The notes under the pieces: generated by a model
What the model saw: the letters and a program-made list of their open reading frames with translations, nothing else
What the model was told of the DNA's origin: nothing
Databases searched by the model: none
From: a virus
Virus record (IMG/VR): IMGVR_UViG_3300044970_001476
Span: 1 to 36,477 of that record
DNA length: 36,477 nt
Strand: one strand, 5' to 3'
Part shown: positions 1 to 8,800 of the stretch, piece after piece
How positions within the stretch are numbered: position 1 is the stretch's first letter
Layout of the letters: every line of letters begins with the position of its first letter
Made by a program: the position numbers and the translations under genes

Positions 1-178
1 CATTGGATATAATATTGACCGTAGCATTAATATTCGCAATAACAGTAAAATTATTAAATCGAACCGTGTCAGCAGCACCCGGCAATACTGTTGATGCCAC
101 ATAACTTCCTGATGAATCATCCTGCCATGTGGCTAATGCACTCCAGTTTCCATTTGCAACTGCACGATAATTAGCCAT
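1..178 (-). CDS. Partial tail/appendage-like protein, N-terminus only
   Basis: An open frame starts with ATG at 178 on the minus strand and runs off the left edge, so only about 59 residues are visible. They begin MANYRAVANGNWSALATW and continue with a Gly/Asp/Asn/Val-rich beta-type sequence. The pattern 'GNWS..ATW......P....D.V' resembles the start of Bacteroidota phage tail and appendage proteins, but this is a resemblance by eye and the C-terminus is missing. The start is well supported: the upstream gene ends in GAGTAATGG, so its stop and this ATG overlap, and a strong GGAGGTGA Shine-Dalgarno sequence lies just upstream. This points to translational coupling. Function unproven. Confidence 0.6.
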   Translation of the reverse strand, partial: MANYRAVANGNWSALATWQDDSSGSYVASTVLPGAADTVRFNNFTVIANINATVNIISN

Positions 179-375
179 TACTCACCTCCTCTTTTCTGTG
201 AACCCTCAACAAAGGCAACCGCCAAATCAAAGCACTCCTGCATGGTTAAACCTGTCTTAACTTCGCTTTTCACAGTTACTTGCTGACCTTCTTCGTTAAC
301 ATACCAAGAGCGCATTACAAGTGCATTAAGCCCGTCACCTGTGCTATTCTGAACGATTGAATACTGAATTTCCAT
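178..375 (-). CDS. Small hypothetical protein, 65 aa
   Basis: A 65-residue, mostly polar protein with no signal peptide or membrane segment. I do not recognise a family. The sequence (motifs SWYVNEEGQQVTV and LTMQECFDLAVAFVEG) suggests a small alpha/beta fold. It lies 11 nt downstream of the 166-aa gene, and its stop overlaps the start of the next tail-like gene (TAATG), so it sits in a small structural-type operon. It may be a minor virion protein or a chaperone for the tail-like product that follows; this is inferred from position only. Confidence 0.6.
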   Translation of the reverse strand: MEIQYSIVQNSTGDGLNALVMRSWYVNEEGQQVTVKSEVKTGLTMQECFDLAVAFVEGSQKRGGE

Positions 376-386
376 ATCTATTTATT

Positions 387-887
387 TTAAGTGTAAATTA
401 ATGTTGTTCTGTCATCCCAAGAGCCTGTTGCCGTTTCAACCAATGTCGTGCCATCAAGACCTACGCTTATTCTTGAGATAAACCAATTAGATGCCGATTC
501 AACGGTTCCTATCGGGGCTCTTCCCATGTAGCTGTAAGGATTTTGCCAATCATGCTTTGCGGTCATACCCGAAGGAGGAGCCAAAAAGAATGATGCTCCC
601 AATGCCTGCACAGCTTCAAATATTGTTGTGGGGAGAGGCGAACTTGACGGATTTGAATGTTCAAAATCAATCCTCTCCCAAGGAATAGCCACAAACTTAT
701 TGTCTACATGATTTCCTATTGAATCCACGGGAATAACAATGCTTTCAGGATAAGACTGAGATATTCTTATGTCCTTAACGGGACTCAATGAATACAACTC
801 AACAACTACCGATTTTTTATAACCGGAAAGCTCTATGTTTCCGTTTGATGTCTTTGTGAATATATATGTATCCGGAACCAATCCCAT
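387..887 (-). CDS. Hypothetical virion-type protein, 166 aa
   Basis: A 166-residue soluble protein rich in Ser, Thr, Val and Ile, with beta-type alternation and a C-terminal half around SNWFISRISVGLDG. No signal peptide, membrane segment or catalytic motif is visible and I recognise no family. It is first in a three-gene minus-strand unit with the 65-aa protein and the tail-like partial gene. Its ATG is 17 nt downstream of a TATCTTTG -7 box (905-912), and a terminator closes the previous unit at 952-985. An appendage or tail role is inferred from neighbours only. Confidence 0.6.
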   Translation of the reverse strand: MGLVPDTYIFTKTSNGNIELSGYKKSVVVELYSLSPVKDIRISQSYPESIVIPVDSIGNHVDNKFVAIPWERIDFEHSNPSSSPLPTTIFEAVQALGASFFLAPPSGMTAKHDWQNPYSYMGRAPIGTVESASNWFISRISVGLDGTTLVETATGSWDDRTTLIYT

Positions 888-904
888 TTCTTTGTAATTT
901 TTAA

Positions 905-912
905 CAAAGATA
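905..912 (-). promoter_or_regulatory. Bacteroidota-type -7 element (TATCTTTG)
   Basis: On the minus strand TATCTTTG matches TAnnTTTG and lies 17 nt upstream of the ATG at 887, the same distance as at several other genes here. The position 20 nt further upstream is TTTT rather than TTTG, inside a very AT-rich tract, so the -33 box is weak. Confidence 0.5.
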
Positions 913-951
913 TGGGTATTATTTTATTTTTAAAAAATATGTTAAAAATAA

Positions 952-985
952 AAAGGGAGAGATGCATTATACACCCCTCCCCTTT
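952..985 (-). terminator. Intrinsic terminator after the ERF-like gene
   Basis: The minus strand reads AAAGGGGAGGGGTG, a short loop, then a matching CTCTCCCTTT arm with G-U pairs and one bulge, followed by TTTTATTTTT. This is a typical hairpin plus U-tract. It lies 15 nt past the stop of the gene ending at 1000 and before the promoter at 905-912. Confidence 0.7.
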
Positions 986-999
986 AACACACACACGGA

Positions 1000-2019
1000 C
1001 TAAGAAACTTTTGCTATGAAATTTATGAGTATATGTTCGATTTGTTTCGGTGAGGCAACCCTAAGATAATACACCGGGTCTTGGGCGTTCCAATTCTCAT
1101 CCCAAGCCAAGTTCTCAAAATCACCCGCATTAACTCCATTGGTAATAAATTTGCCCAACTCCTTGATGTCCACCTTCAGAATATCCGTAATGTATTTCAT
1201 AAAGTGGTCGCAGATAAAATTTATTGAGCGCTCATTTGCCGTGGGGATGTAGCCCTTAATCTCGCCATAACCGGCAATCGTGTAATGAAACTTATTGAAC
1301 AGCTGATGCGATGGTACACGCGGCTCATAGACAAAGTCGGGGAATTTATGCGAAATGTAGTCATTTTCGATACCGAGCCTTACCGCAGTAACAAGGCTAA
1401 ACTTCTCTGTCTGAGATGCCTTGACTCCGTGTTCCTTGTAAACCTCTTTGTAATCAAAATTGAACAGCCTAAGTTCGTGCGCTTTGTCAATATTGATTCC
1501 GAGTTTTTTTACCTTGGCAAGTTCTTTCTTCCATGCCTGTTCATCATTCGGTACAAACTCTCCCGTATTTACCTCTGCAACTTTCTTTGCCTCTATCTTT
1601 TGAAGGGCTTTTTCTGCGGGCGAAGCAACCAATCCCAACGGCTTACTGCCCGTTCCGTCATGGTTTGTGCCGAGGAAGAACGTGTTGATGTTGGCATACT
1701 TACCGCACAGAGTGATTCCCACCCCGGTCAGGTCTGTTTTGCCTATTTCGTAGCACACGGATGTGGTCATGGCATCGCACGGATCGTCCACGTTGATGTA
1801 TTCGTATATTGATTCAACAAGCCTTGCCTCACCTATCTCACGCACTTTTGATGAAATCAGGCGGAACAGCACCCTGTATTTTTGAAACAACGGCCTGAGC
1901 ATGTTTCTCACATATTCATCCGATGTCCATGTGGCAATATCCTCACCCTGCAATTTGGCATCCTTAATCAATGGAGAAGCCTCGCATTGAATGTTAAATA
2001 ATTTTTCAGTAAGTGTCAT
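1000..2019 (-). CDS. ERF-like single-strand annealing protein (probable)
   Basis: A 339-aa protein. The N-terminal third fits the ERF recombinase pattern: an amphipathic start (MTLTEKLFNIQ), a segment where a 'PLF.KY.V.F' helix precedes beta strands, then GVGITLCGKYANINTFFLGTNHD, which resembles the ERF signature 'tG.a.sYa.rYal...f.i..d.D' (about residues 99-122). ERF proteins anneal complementary single strands during phage recombination. The remaining two thirds are not recognised. An SSB-like gene lies two genes upstream, which fits a recombination pair. The peptide VASP occurs twice (residues about 131-134 and near the C-terminus); the C-terminal copy is encoded by an exact copy of the dispersed repeat at 1049-1062, and a reverse-oriented variant lies at 1818-1833. 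Assignment by pattern only. Confidence 0.5.
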   Translation of the reverse strand: MTLTEKLFNIQCEASPLIKDAKLQGEDIATWTSDEYVRNMLRPLFQKYRVLFRLISSKVREIGEARLVESIYEYINVDDPCDAMTTSVCYEIGKTDLTGVGITLCGKYANINTFFLGTNHDGTGSKPLGLVASPAEKALQKIEAKKVAEVNTGEFVPNDEQAWKKELAKVKKLGINIDKAHELRLFNFDYKEVYKEHGVKASQTEKFSLVTAVRLGIENDYISHKFPDFVYEPRVPSHQLFNKFHYTIAGYGEIKGYIPTANERSINFICDHFMKYITDILKVDIKELGKFITNGVNAGDFENLAWDENWNAQDPVYYLRVASPKQIEHILINFIAKVS

Positions 2020-2033
2020 TGTTTTGTCAGTTA

Positions 2034-2267
2034 TTAAACTTTATCATCCAAATAAATAGTGGGATGGTCAAATGATATAACCATTGAATATTGACTCTTG
2101 AATTTTTTGTTTATCTTTTCAAGCAACGCCTCAAGCTCCTCAAAGGTGCTTAACTCTATCTCGTAAAAATGATAATCGTCAGATGTGTTAAGCTTAGCAT
2201 TGATGTGCTTGTAAAAGGCTTTGTTGTTGTTCGGGTCGGGCCTGTTAAAGTCAATTTGAAATATCAT
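2034..2267 (-). CDS. Small hypothetical protein, 77 aa
   Basis: A 77-residue soluble protein (MIFQIDFNRPDPNN at the start, a Glu/Leu/Lys helix FEELEALLEKINKKFKS in the middle, then a beta hairpin). I recognise no family. It lies between the SSB-like gene (54 nt upstream, separated by a hairpin) and the ERF-like gene (14 nt downstream), so it may act in the same recombination/replication module. No catalytic motif is visible. Confidence 0.6.
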   Translation of the reverse strand: MIFQIDFNRPDPNNNKAFYKHINAKLNTSDDYHFYEIELSTFEELEALLEKINKKFKSQYSMVISFDHPTIYLDDKV

Positions 2268-2283
2268 TTTGAAAAAATATTAA

Positions 2284-2309
2284 GGAGAGGCAACCTTAGC
2301 TGCCCCTCC
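2284..2309 (-). terminator. Hairpin terminator containing the dispersed repeat
   Basis: Plus-strand GGAGAGGCA pairs with TGCCCCTCC across an 8-nt loop (9-bp stem, one mismatch that becomes a G-U pair in minus-strand RNA). On the minus strand it is followed by TTAATATTTTTTC. It lies just past the stop of the SSB-like gene. The left arm is a variant of the dispersed GGTGAGGCAACC motif, so the repeat forms part of the terminator. Confidence 0.6.
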
Positions 2310-2320
2310 AAGGTTAATCA

Positions 2321-3196
2321 CTAAAACGGTAAATCATCAAAAGATTCTTCTTCCTCGGTCACACTATCTCCGGCAGGAGAAAACCCATCCATTACATCAT
2401 TGTTGTACATGGGAGGATTGTAAATTATATCCTTCGGAACGGCGGGTGCAGCAGCCTGTGTTGCCTCACCGCCTGAGCCTCTTTGCTCCTGCAGCCACTT
2501 ATTAAACAATTCAATGGCACTTTCAGCACCGAGCGAGTCAAACTCTACATCGTTAACCGGCTTGTCAAAGCTGATTGATGCATACTTGGGCGGGTTTGTG
2601 CGCATAAGATTCAATGTGGCAGGGGTTGTTTTTTTGTCAAAATCAACCTCTCCTTCGGCATATTTCTTAGGTGTGAGCTTAATGTAATAATCAAACTGCA
2701 TGTCTGAATCAACCCTCTTCAACTGCGTGATTGCGATGCTGATGTTTGTTTTTACCGCAACCGTCTTAGGCTCTTTGCCCCACATCATGCGTACAAGAAT
2801 AACCTGAGCTTTCTTGGCGTTGGCACTCACCCTGCGTGAACGGAGGTAATACTCAATCTCATCAAAATTGCCCTCCATCACCTTTTCATAGCCTTGTGAC
2901 CCCGGCTTGAACAACACGACCTTTTCCTTTGAATAATAAAAGGATGTCGCCCATGTTCCCCCGCGCTGACCGATTGTGGCATCAAACCACTCCGCAGACA
3001 TACAACGGCCCACCAAAACCCCCTCAATTGGCTTCGGGATAAACTTGTTCTCTTTGGTTGCCTTGTCGTAGTAGGAGAATCCTATTTTGCCGTCTTTTTC
3101 CTTTACGGACAATACAACATCAGGGCTTAACTTTGTGTAGGACTGCCCCTGTTCCTGCTTGGCCTGAGCCTTCATTCTTTCACGAATACTTGACAT
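2321..3196 (-). CDS. SSB-like ssDNA-binding protein with acidic C-terminal tip
   Basis: A 291-aa protein ending EEEESFDDLPF, the acidic amphipathic tip typical of bacterial SSB and of phage ssDNA-binding proteins, which recruits partner replication proteins. The tip is preceded by a Gly/Ala/Pro linker (about residues 240-280), as in SSB. The N-terminal 230 residues are beta-rich with many Lys and aromatic residues (WATSFYYSKEKVVLF, FDYYIKLTPKKY), compatible with an OB fold, but no family was identified with certainty. A TACATTTG -7 box lies 24 nt upstream of the ATG. The primase-helicase in this window ends in a similar LEDDPF. The linker contains a reverse-oriented copy of the dispersed repeat (2459-2470), encoding GEATQ. 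Confidence 0.6.
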   Translation of the reverse strand: MSSIRERMKAQAKQEQGQSYTKLSPDVVLSVKEKDGKIGFSYYDKATKENKFIPKPIEGVLVGRCMSAEWFDATIGQRGGTWATSFYYSKEKVVLFKPGSQGYEKVMEGNFDEIEYYLRSRRVSANAKKAQVILVRMMWGKEPKTVAVKTNISIAITQLKRVDSDMQFDYYIKLTPKKYAEGEVDFDKKTTPATLNLMRTNPPKYASISFDKPVNDVEFDSLGAESAIELFNKWLQEQRGSGGEATQAAAPAVPKDIIYNPPMYNNDVMDGFSPAGDSVTEEEESFDDLPF

Positions 3197-3220
3197 AAAA
3201 ATATAGTTTTAAAATATTTA

Positions 3221-3228
3221 CAAATGTA
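3221..3228 (-). promoter_or_regulatory. -7 element TACATTTG for the SSB-like gene
   Basis: TACATTTG on the minus strand, 24 nt upstream of the ATG at 3196. It lies in the palindromic context TTTACAnTTGTAAA-like (TTTACATTTGTAAA). No TTTG box is seen 20 nt upstream. Confidence 0.5.
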
Positions 3229-3276
3229 AACAATAGTCAGTTAAGGTAATAGTTAAATAATCTTAATTCGGTGAGG

Positions 3277-4779
3277 CTACTTATGCTGAAACCACACCCC
3301 GTTTTCTTTCTCAAAGTATTTAAACCTTGTGTTTACGGGCTGACCCGATATGACGCAATCTCTGAAATACTTGTAAAATATGTAGTTACTTACAGCCATG
3401 TCGGTAGAGCCCTGCAACCCCTTACAATGCTCATTTGATATTATGCAGTATAGGGATAAAAATTTCTCAACCATTGATGTCTCACCCCCTATAATACCGC
3501 AGTTATACAGTTTGGATGTGGCATCTTTATTTATCACATTACGATAATCGGGAAAGTTTTCAAGCAACGGCTCCTGAGTCGTTCTCATCCATGCATTGTC
3601 CAATATCTGATTGGCCTCGTCACCGACATATAAAAACTTCTTTACAACGCTTGGTGCAGACAGACACACAACATCCGTGCTGTCTGTCAGAAACACGGGA
3701 ATTTTGGGTTGCATATCCTGCAAATAGGCAAGATATAGGTAATAACGCCATACGTTAGGTACAAAATCATTGTCAGGCTCACATTTGTACCACTTAACAC
3801 CCGGTATATATGGTGTGTCCTTATCGTCAAAACAATCGTGGAACACGGCAATTTCTCCTCCGTGGTCAACAACCGAATTGACGAGATCCATTACCTTGCT
3901 CACATCTGCATTCCACTTTACGCCCCTTTGCGGGTCTGCTTTATATGTCAGATAAGATGTAAGCACCAAAAACTTGCCCGACACCGACTTGTAAGGAACA
4001 AAACTGCAACCCTTTCTGCCTATCAATCCCTTTGTGTTCCATATTCCCATGCGTGATTTTACGCTTGTCTTTGTGTCCAAGTAATAGTCAAGGGAATGAA
4101 ACAGCATGAGCGAATAGGCAATGTCCATAAAGGGATGTGCGACCATGTTTGCGAAATATGCCCTGATTGAAAAATCCACATGCTCATTGCCATACTGCCC
4201 GAATCCTATGTCAAATCCGCCTATTTTCTCAACAAGCTCCTTGGTCATAAACAGCATACACCCGCACGGATTTGCATAATAGGAAATCTCGCCCTCGTTC
4301 TTTATAAAATCATTTCTGTTCGGTTGTCCGTTGTGAAGCTGACTAAATGTGAATGACATGTGATGAATACCCGCCTGTACATAAGGCTTCCACCAACCCG
4401 TTTTTTCGGGCCAACAGTCATCATCAAAGAGGAATATGTAATCGCAGTCGTCAAGCAGTTCAATACACTTGTTCTTTGCCTTGGCTATACCCACATTATG
4501 TCTGAATCTGAAATCGGCCCCGTCAAACGGCACATCGGATGCATCATCAACAACTACCACCCGATATGCTTCCGGGGTGGTCAATAATATGTTGGTGAGG
4601 CAACGCCTCGCGTTTTCAGGGCGGTTGTGTGTCGTAATGCCCACACCGATTTTAAAATTCTTTTTGGGAGTAAATCTTTTTATAGGCTTTATGTCGTAAT
4701 GATGCCTATCCTCATTGGCAGGGCCGTGGTGTGTCATTCTGCCCCGTGGCCTTCTACCTGTATATCCGGGTTGTTCCAT
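3277..4779 (-). CDS. Two-domain glycosyltransferase (GT-A/GT2-like N-terminal domain)
   Basis: A 500-aa protein. Residues about 43-240 look like a family-2 GT-A domain: KIGVGITTHNRPENARRC at the nucleotide-sugar fold start, VVVVDDASD, and FLFDDDCWP, which holds the DxD-type metal/nucleotide-sugar motif; GGFDIGFGQYGNEHVDFS fits the conserved late acceptor region. Residues about 265-500 form a second domain (FLVLTSYLTYKADPQRG, VFLTDSTDVVCLS, YNCGIIGGE) that looks like another glycosyltransferase-type fold with a D-S-T-D site. It is read alone, between a strong terminator (4830-4851) and the repeat at its stop codon. Phage glycosyltransferases modify virion proteins, phage DNA or host surface sugars; which applies here is unknown. 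The start at 4779 lies only 4 nt after a TAAATTTG box, so the mRNA may be leaderless; a later Met at residue 15 is the alternative. Confidence 0.75.
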   Translation of the reverse strand: MEQPGYTGRRPRGRMTHHGPANEDRHHYDIKPIKRFTPKKNFKIGVGITTHNRPENARRCLTNILLTTPEAYRVVVVDDASDVPFDGADFRFRHNVGIAKAKNKCIELLDDCDYIFLFDDDCWPEKTGWWKPYVQAGIHHMSFTFSQLHNGQPNRNDFIKNEGEISYYANPCGCMLFMTKELVEKIGGFDIGFGQYGNEHVDFSIRAYFANMVAHPFMDIAYSLMLFHSLDYYLDTKTSVKSRMGIWNTKGLIGRKGCSFVPYKSVSGKFLVLTSYLTYKADPQRGVKWNADVSKVMDLVNSVVDHGGEIAVFHDCFDDKDTPYIPGVKWYKCEPDNDFVPNVWRYYLYLAYLQDMQPKIPVFLTDSTDVVCLSAPSVVKKFLYVGDEANQILDNAWMRTTQEPLLENFPDYRNVINKDATSKLYNCGIIGGETSMVEKFLSLYCIISNEHCKGLQGSTDMAVSNYIFYKYFRDCVISGQPVNTRFKYFEKENGVWFQHK

Positions 4780-4783
4780 GTCG

Positions 4784-4791
4784 CAAATTTA
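4784..4791 (-). promoter_or_regulatory. -7 element TAAATTTG abutting the glycosyltransferase start
   Basis: TAAATTTG matches TAnnTTTG and ends 4 nt before the ATG at 4779, which would put transcription start at or very near the start codon. The same TAAnTTTGC(A/G)A(T/C)ATG arrangement occurs at 33627-33641. Confidence 0.4.
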
Positions 4792-4829
4792 TGCAAAATG
4801 TGCGACAACAAATGTTAAAAAAACAAAAA

Positions 4830-4851
4830 CCCCCGATGATGACACCGGGGG
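4830..4851 (-). terminator. Strong intrinsic terminator
   Basis: CCCCCG at 4830-4835 pairs with CGGGGG at 4846-4851 across a 10-nt loop. On the minus strand the hairpin is followed by TTTTTGTTTTTTT. It lies about 30 nt past the stop of the 148-aa gene and isolates the glycosyltransferase from it. Confidence 0.85.
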
Positions 4852-4881
4852 CAAACAAACAAACAAACAAAACAAAACAAA

Positions 4882-5328
4882 TTAAGAAGAATAAGTTCCG
4901 TTAAGGATTGACACAAGTGTGGCAAAAGGTGTAGCCACCTCAATCTCAATCAGTTCAAATTTGTTAATCCACTCGTAGTAGATAATTGATTTTGTAGCAT
5001 CGCCGGGTTTGGCAACAACATAAGAGATGTTGTCAACGGCCAACAGTTGATTACGCACGGCAGGTTTGCGGTCAAACTTCTCAATGGAAAGTGTAACGGA
5101 GAGACCGGGAGTGTAGTTGTCAAGGCTTGCAATCACGGTGTTGTAGTCACCTGATACAATCCAATACAACGGAGACCCTGCGCGTCTGCGATCTTCCTCA
5201 AAGAAAATTTTGGTGGTTGAACCTAAGCCGGGAACGGTTTGTTGGGCGCGGCCCACGTTCATGGCGATAGTTGCGGCATTTGTTTTGATTCCGCGTTTTC
5301 TTTCTACGGTTGCTGTGTAAAATTGCAT
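4882..5328 (-). CDS. Hypothetical protein, 148 aa, possibly virion-associated
   Basis: The chosen ATG (MQFYTATVERKRG) gives 148 residues. A longer frame starts with TTG at 5346, but that codon lies inside the TACATTTG promoter box and cannot be the start if that promoter is real. The protein is soluble and beta-rich with many Thr, Val and Ile; no motif or family is recognised. It is a single-gene unit with its own promoter (5344-5351) and strong terminator (4830-4851), a layout typical of an abundantly and independently expressed product. It is divergent from the recombinase-like gene at 5396. Function unknown. Confidence 0.65.
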   Translation of the reverse strand: MQFYTATVERKRGIKTNAATIAMNVGRAQQTVPGLGSTTKIFFEEDRRRAGSPLYWIVSGDYNTVIASLDNYTPGLSVTLSIEKFDRKPAVRNQLLAVDNISYVVAKPGDATKSIIYYEWINKFELIEIEVATPFATLVSILNGTYSS

Positions 5329-5343
5329 ATTCTTATTTTTATA

Positions 5344-5351
5344 CAAATGTA
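5344..5351 (-). promoter_or_regulatory. -7 element TACATTTG with the dispersed repeat in its spacer
   Basis: TACATTTG on the minus strand, 15 nt upstream of the ATG at 5328, with TTGG about 21 nt upstream as a weak -33 box. The spacer between the two is almost entirely an exact copy of the dispersed motif (5356-5369), so a protein bound to the motif would sit inside the RNA polymerase footprint. Confidence 0.55.
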
Positions 5352-5355
5352 ATGC

Positions 5356-5369
5356 GGTGAGGCAACCCT
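5356..5369 (+). repeat. Dispersed repeat, exact GGTGAGGCAACCCT, intergenic
   Basis: Exact copy in the 67-bp divergent intergenic region between the 148-aa gene and the recombinase-like gene. The match continues to CCCTACG, as in the copy at 35502, and the first 14 bases equal the copy at 1049-1062. Confidence 0.75.
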
Positions 5370-5395
5370 ACGCCAATTTTTTATACTTTTAACGC

Positions 5396-5824
5396 ATGAA
5401 TCTGACAAAAGAAATTGTATTACAAGCTATTGATAATTGCAACGAGTTGCAGCATAAGATAATGATTTCCGTTATGTATTATGCGGGAGCCACCGCCAAA
5501 GACATCATGCACCTTGAATATAAAGACTTTTCAATAAACGGAAAGTTCGTGATGCTCGGAAGGGTTGCGTATCCGCTTCCGGGTCATGTAATTACGCTGC
5601 TCAATGAATTTGTGGCTCAGAAGAATCGGAAATATGGCCTAATTTTTCTAACAAAGTTTGGCAAACCTCTACACTTTAATTACATCAGAACTACGATAAG
5701 CGATGCGTTTAATTGCCTCTCCGTAAAACCACTTGACCTTCGCCATCTCCGTGTAAGCGAATGGCGTTCCCAATATGGGAACACTTCTGCCCGGAGAATG
5801 GCGAGAATGTATGTAAGGGGTTAG
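5396..5824 (+). CDS. Degenerate tyrosine-recombinase-like protein, 142 aa
   Basis: A lone plus-strand gene. The 142 residues resemble the C-terminal catalytic domain of phage tyrosine recombinases: MISVMYYAGATAKDIMHLEYKDF matches 'yyTGlRisEll.L.w.Di', LDLRHLRVSEW matches the 'h.LRHtfat' box, and ARRMARMYVRG resembles the strand with the nucleophilic Tyr. Two key residues are altered: the first catalytic Arg (usual G-L-R) is G-A-T here, and the first His of the H-x-x-R-H box is Leu. The N-terminal DNA-binding domain of a full integrase is missing. It is therefore likely inactive or a repurposed DNA-binding domain. Its stop abuts the stop of the convergent 2442-aa gene with no spacer. A weak TATACTTTTA box lies just before the ATG. 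Confidence 0.55.
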   Translation: MNLTKEIVLQAIDNCNELQHKIMISVMYYAGATAKDIMHLEYKDFSINGKFVMLGRVAYPLPGHVITLLNEFVAQKNRKYGLIFLTKFGKPLHFNYIRTTISDAFNCLSVKPLDLRHLRVSEWRSQYGNTSARRMARMYVRG

Positions 5825-8800
5825 TTACTCCTCTTGAGTAAGGCTGAATTGGAATGCATCCTGTCCTTCTTTGCCGAACATTTCCAACAGAACTTCTCCG
5901 ATTATTCTTGACCTTTCCATTCTTATTCTTTCATCAAAGTATTCGTAGGCGGGCTCATTTTGCTCAACCAATCTGTCATACTCTTCTTTTGAAGGAATCT
6001 CCTTTAACTCATTGTAGTTTTGACGGACATAATCACCAAACTTAATTGAAAACTTAGTGGCAAAATCATTGAATTGCTTTTTGTCCATTTTGGTTCTTGT
6101 GATTTCTCCTCCATTGCCGATAGTTTCCACGACTTTTGAATCAGGAAGCAGATAGCCTTTTGACTTTTTACTTTCAAAAAGAGCATATTCTTTTGAACTT
6201 TCACCGCCCCTTACACTATTTGAAAAAGGACTTGATGCTTCACCTTCAGGCGAAATCTGAAATAATACCGGACTGTAAAATTTGCCTTCTGCAACATCTA
6301 CGGCTGTAACACCCAATAATGCAGACCTTGTTTTTGTTCTTTTGAGGAGAGGCTTGCCAAAATGGTCGTACTTTATATCTCTGTCAAACAGATTATTAAC
6401 AATAGGCCAATCCCTTGTAGCCAATTCGTACCAAGACAAATCTACTCTGTCCTGATTGCCCATGCCTCCCTCAATGTCCTGCTCGGCAGTCATTAAAATC
6501 CTCGGTATAATTGTGTTTCTTGTCTGAACAGAGATTGTTTTAATCAGCTTTTCTACGTTCTTATCAAATGTATCCTGAGTCATATTGATGGCATCATTCC
6601 TTTGTGAGAAAAGATTAAACATTTCCGACACACCTTTCATCGGGGAGGACTCAAGAGTCATAAGCATTTGACTGACAGACACTTTATACAGAAATCCCTG
6701 ACCTATTTCGTCAATCTTGTCATTAAATAAAAGGGCATCTGATGCAACTCCGGTTGTTCCGAACATTGCCGTATAAACAGGATTGTTTTTGTATGATAAA
6801 ACCTTTTTACCGTTCATGTACACGGTTTGAGGTTCAATGCCCGTTGCTTGCGTAAATGCCTGAGTTCTCCTCCAATTATTGCCTGCATCACCATACATAC
6901 GGCCTGTAATGAATAATCCGTCCTTCCACTTGCCTTGTCTGCCGTCAAGGTCATTTCCGAAGAATTCTTTACGACCCTCCAATCCAAGCCCTTCTGTGTA
7001 TTTTTCTTCGTCATCTTCACCACCTGTCAATGATGTAAGAATGGCCTTGGATTGTTCTCCAAACATAGCTGCAAGGAATCCGGCAGTCATTGTCTGAAAT
7101 GCCAACCATGTAAGCAGCTCTTCCCTTTTTTCAACCCTTCCGCCATAGCCATACATTTCTCTGCGGACATCTATTGATTCGTAAAACTTATCCGCGTTTT
7201 CACCTACACCCAACCCCCTTTTGTTCGTGTAATAATGTTTTATTACGGGAATTATTGATATAGGCGTTGATTTAAGAACAAATGCAGCGCTGTTAAATCC
7301 GGCATTAACGAATTTTATCAAAAGTTCTCCCCCCAATACATTCCTTGCAACCATTTCAATATGATGAGAAATCACACCTATTGTACCGGCGGGCTTGCCC
7401 ACAAGACCTATTTTGCCGCCTGATTCAACAGCCTGCTCATAAAGCCTCTGTAAATCCTCAGATGTAAAAGAAACCCAATCAGGCGTACCGTCAGCACCAA
7501 GCCTCTCCTCTCCAAATTCACGTTGCAATTCATCAACCCTCTGATTCCACAATACGGCTGTCTTGCCTTTCATCTCAAAGTTTTCGCCATACTGCTCCTT
7601 AAACTCTTCGGTTGCCTGAGCCTGAGCACGTTCCTTTATTGTGGGATTAAGGCCCAATAAGTCTTTTGCATATTGCCTTATTTCAGCATTGCTCATTCTC
7701 TCATCTTTAGGCAGTTTTTTATTTTCTGCGTCAAGCCTGTCAAGAACAAAGTCTGCATAATAAAGGTCAGTCATTGCCACGGTAACAAAGGCATCAAGAG
7801 CGTTCAATATCTTACCGGAAAGTGCTACAAACTCAAAATACTTTCTTGCTATAGGATTTTTCTGATGTTTGGCCCTTATCTCCGCAATTGTATTTGATGC
7901 CACATTTGAGCCTTCCCTCATTGTATCATTAATGAGAATACCCTTGGCAGACCGAACACTTTTGTGCATGCCGTTCCAAAGTGCATTACCCATCACTCCG
8001 AGATCCTTTATACGCCCCGTTTCAAAAAATGCTTTTCTTGCCGCTTTCTGACCAAGAACAAACAAAGACATGGTCATGTTTCCGTTTATCACGTTTGTCC
8101 ATGTTCCGTAATCAAACAAGATGTTGGCATATTGATTTCCGAATACATTCTGCCAAAAACCCTTATGCTCACCTTTGAGGTAGGACAGAAACATGTTCAA
8201 ATCCCTTTCCACCATTCTGCGTTGTACGCTGTTAGGCGGCAACTTGGCAATAGCCTCGGTGTATGCCTTTAACATTTCTTGAATCTCCGGCCTGTTGGCA
8301 TCGGGTATTCCGAATTTTTCGGCAAACATGTATAAGGAATCAATCTCACTTATGTTTCCGTCTTTGTCCTTCACCTTAATATTTTTCCCGTCAAAAGCTC
8401 CGAATTTTATAGCCTCTGTAAGTTTTTCGTGTTCTTTCTTTCTTTTGACTTTTGCTTTAAAATCCCCTCCGAGGTTTTTCTTTAAAGCCTGATTTTTCTT
8501 TTCTTCAAAGATTTTATCATACTGCTTATAAAACTCTTCGGCAAGTGCAGAAGCCTCAGATGCGGAAAGGTTGGCATCGTATCTCAGATTGTCGGTGAGC
8601 TGTTGAATAAACTGTTCTCTTGTTGATGCCTGTATTTCGTCTGCCTGTAATAAAACATCCTTTACATCAATTCCCTCTTCTTTTAATTTGCCCTTGACAT
8701 AATTTGGCCCTACTTTCTGCAAAGTCTGTTCTTTCAGCTTCTCGTCAAAGTTGAAATCTTCAAGAAATTTATCTTTTATCCCGTCAAAACTATCTCCGTC

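Noticed and set aside
5344-5346. TTG start giving a 154-aa version of the 148-aa protein
   Set aside because: The codon lies within the TACATTTG promoter box; the ATG at 5328 fits the usual promoter-to-start spacing.
5396-5824. Active integrase implying a temperate phage
   Set aside because: No N-terminal domain, first catalytic Arg absent, no attP-like core identified and no repressor gene recognised.
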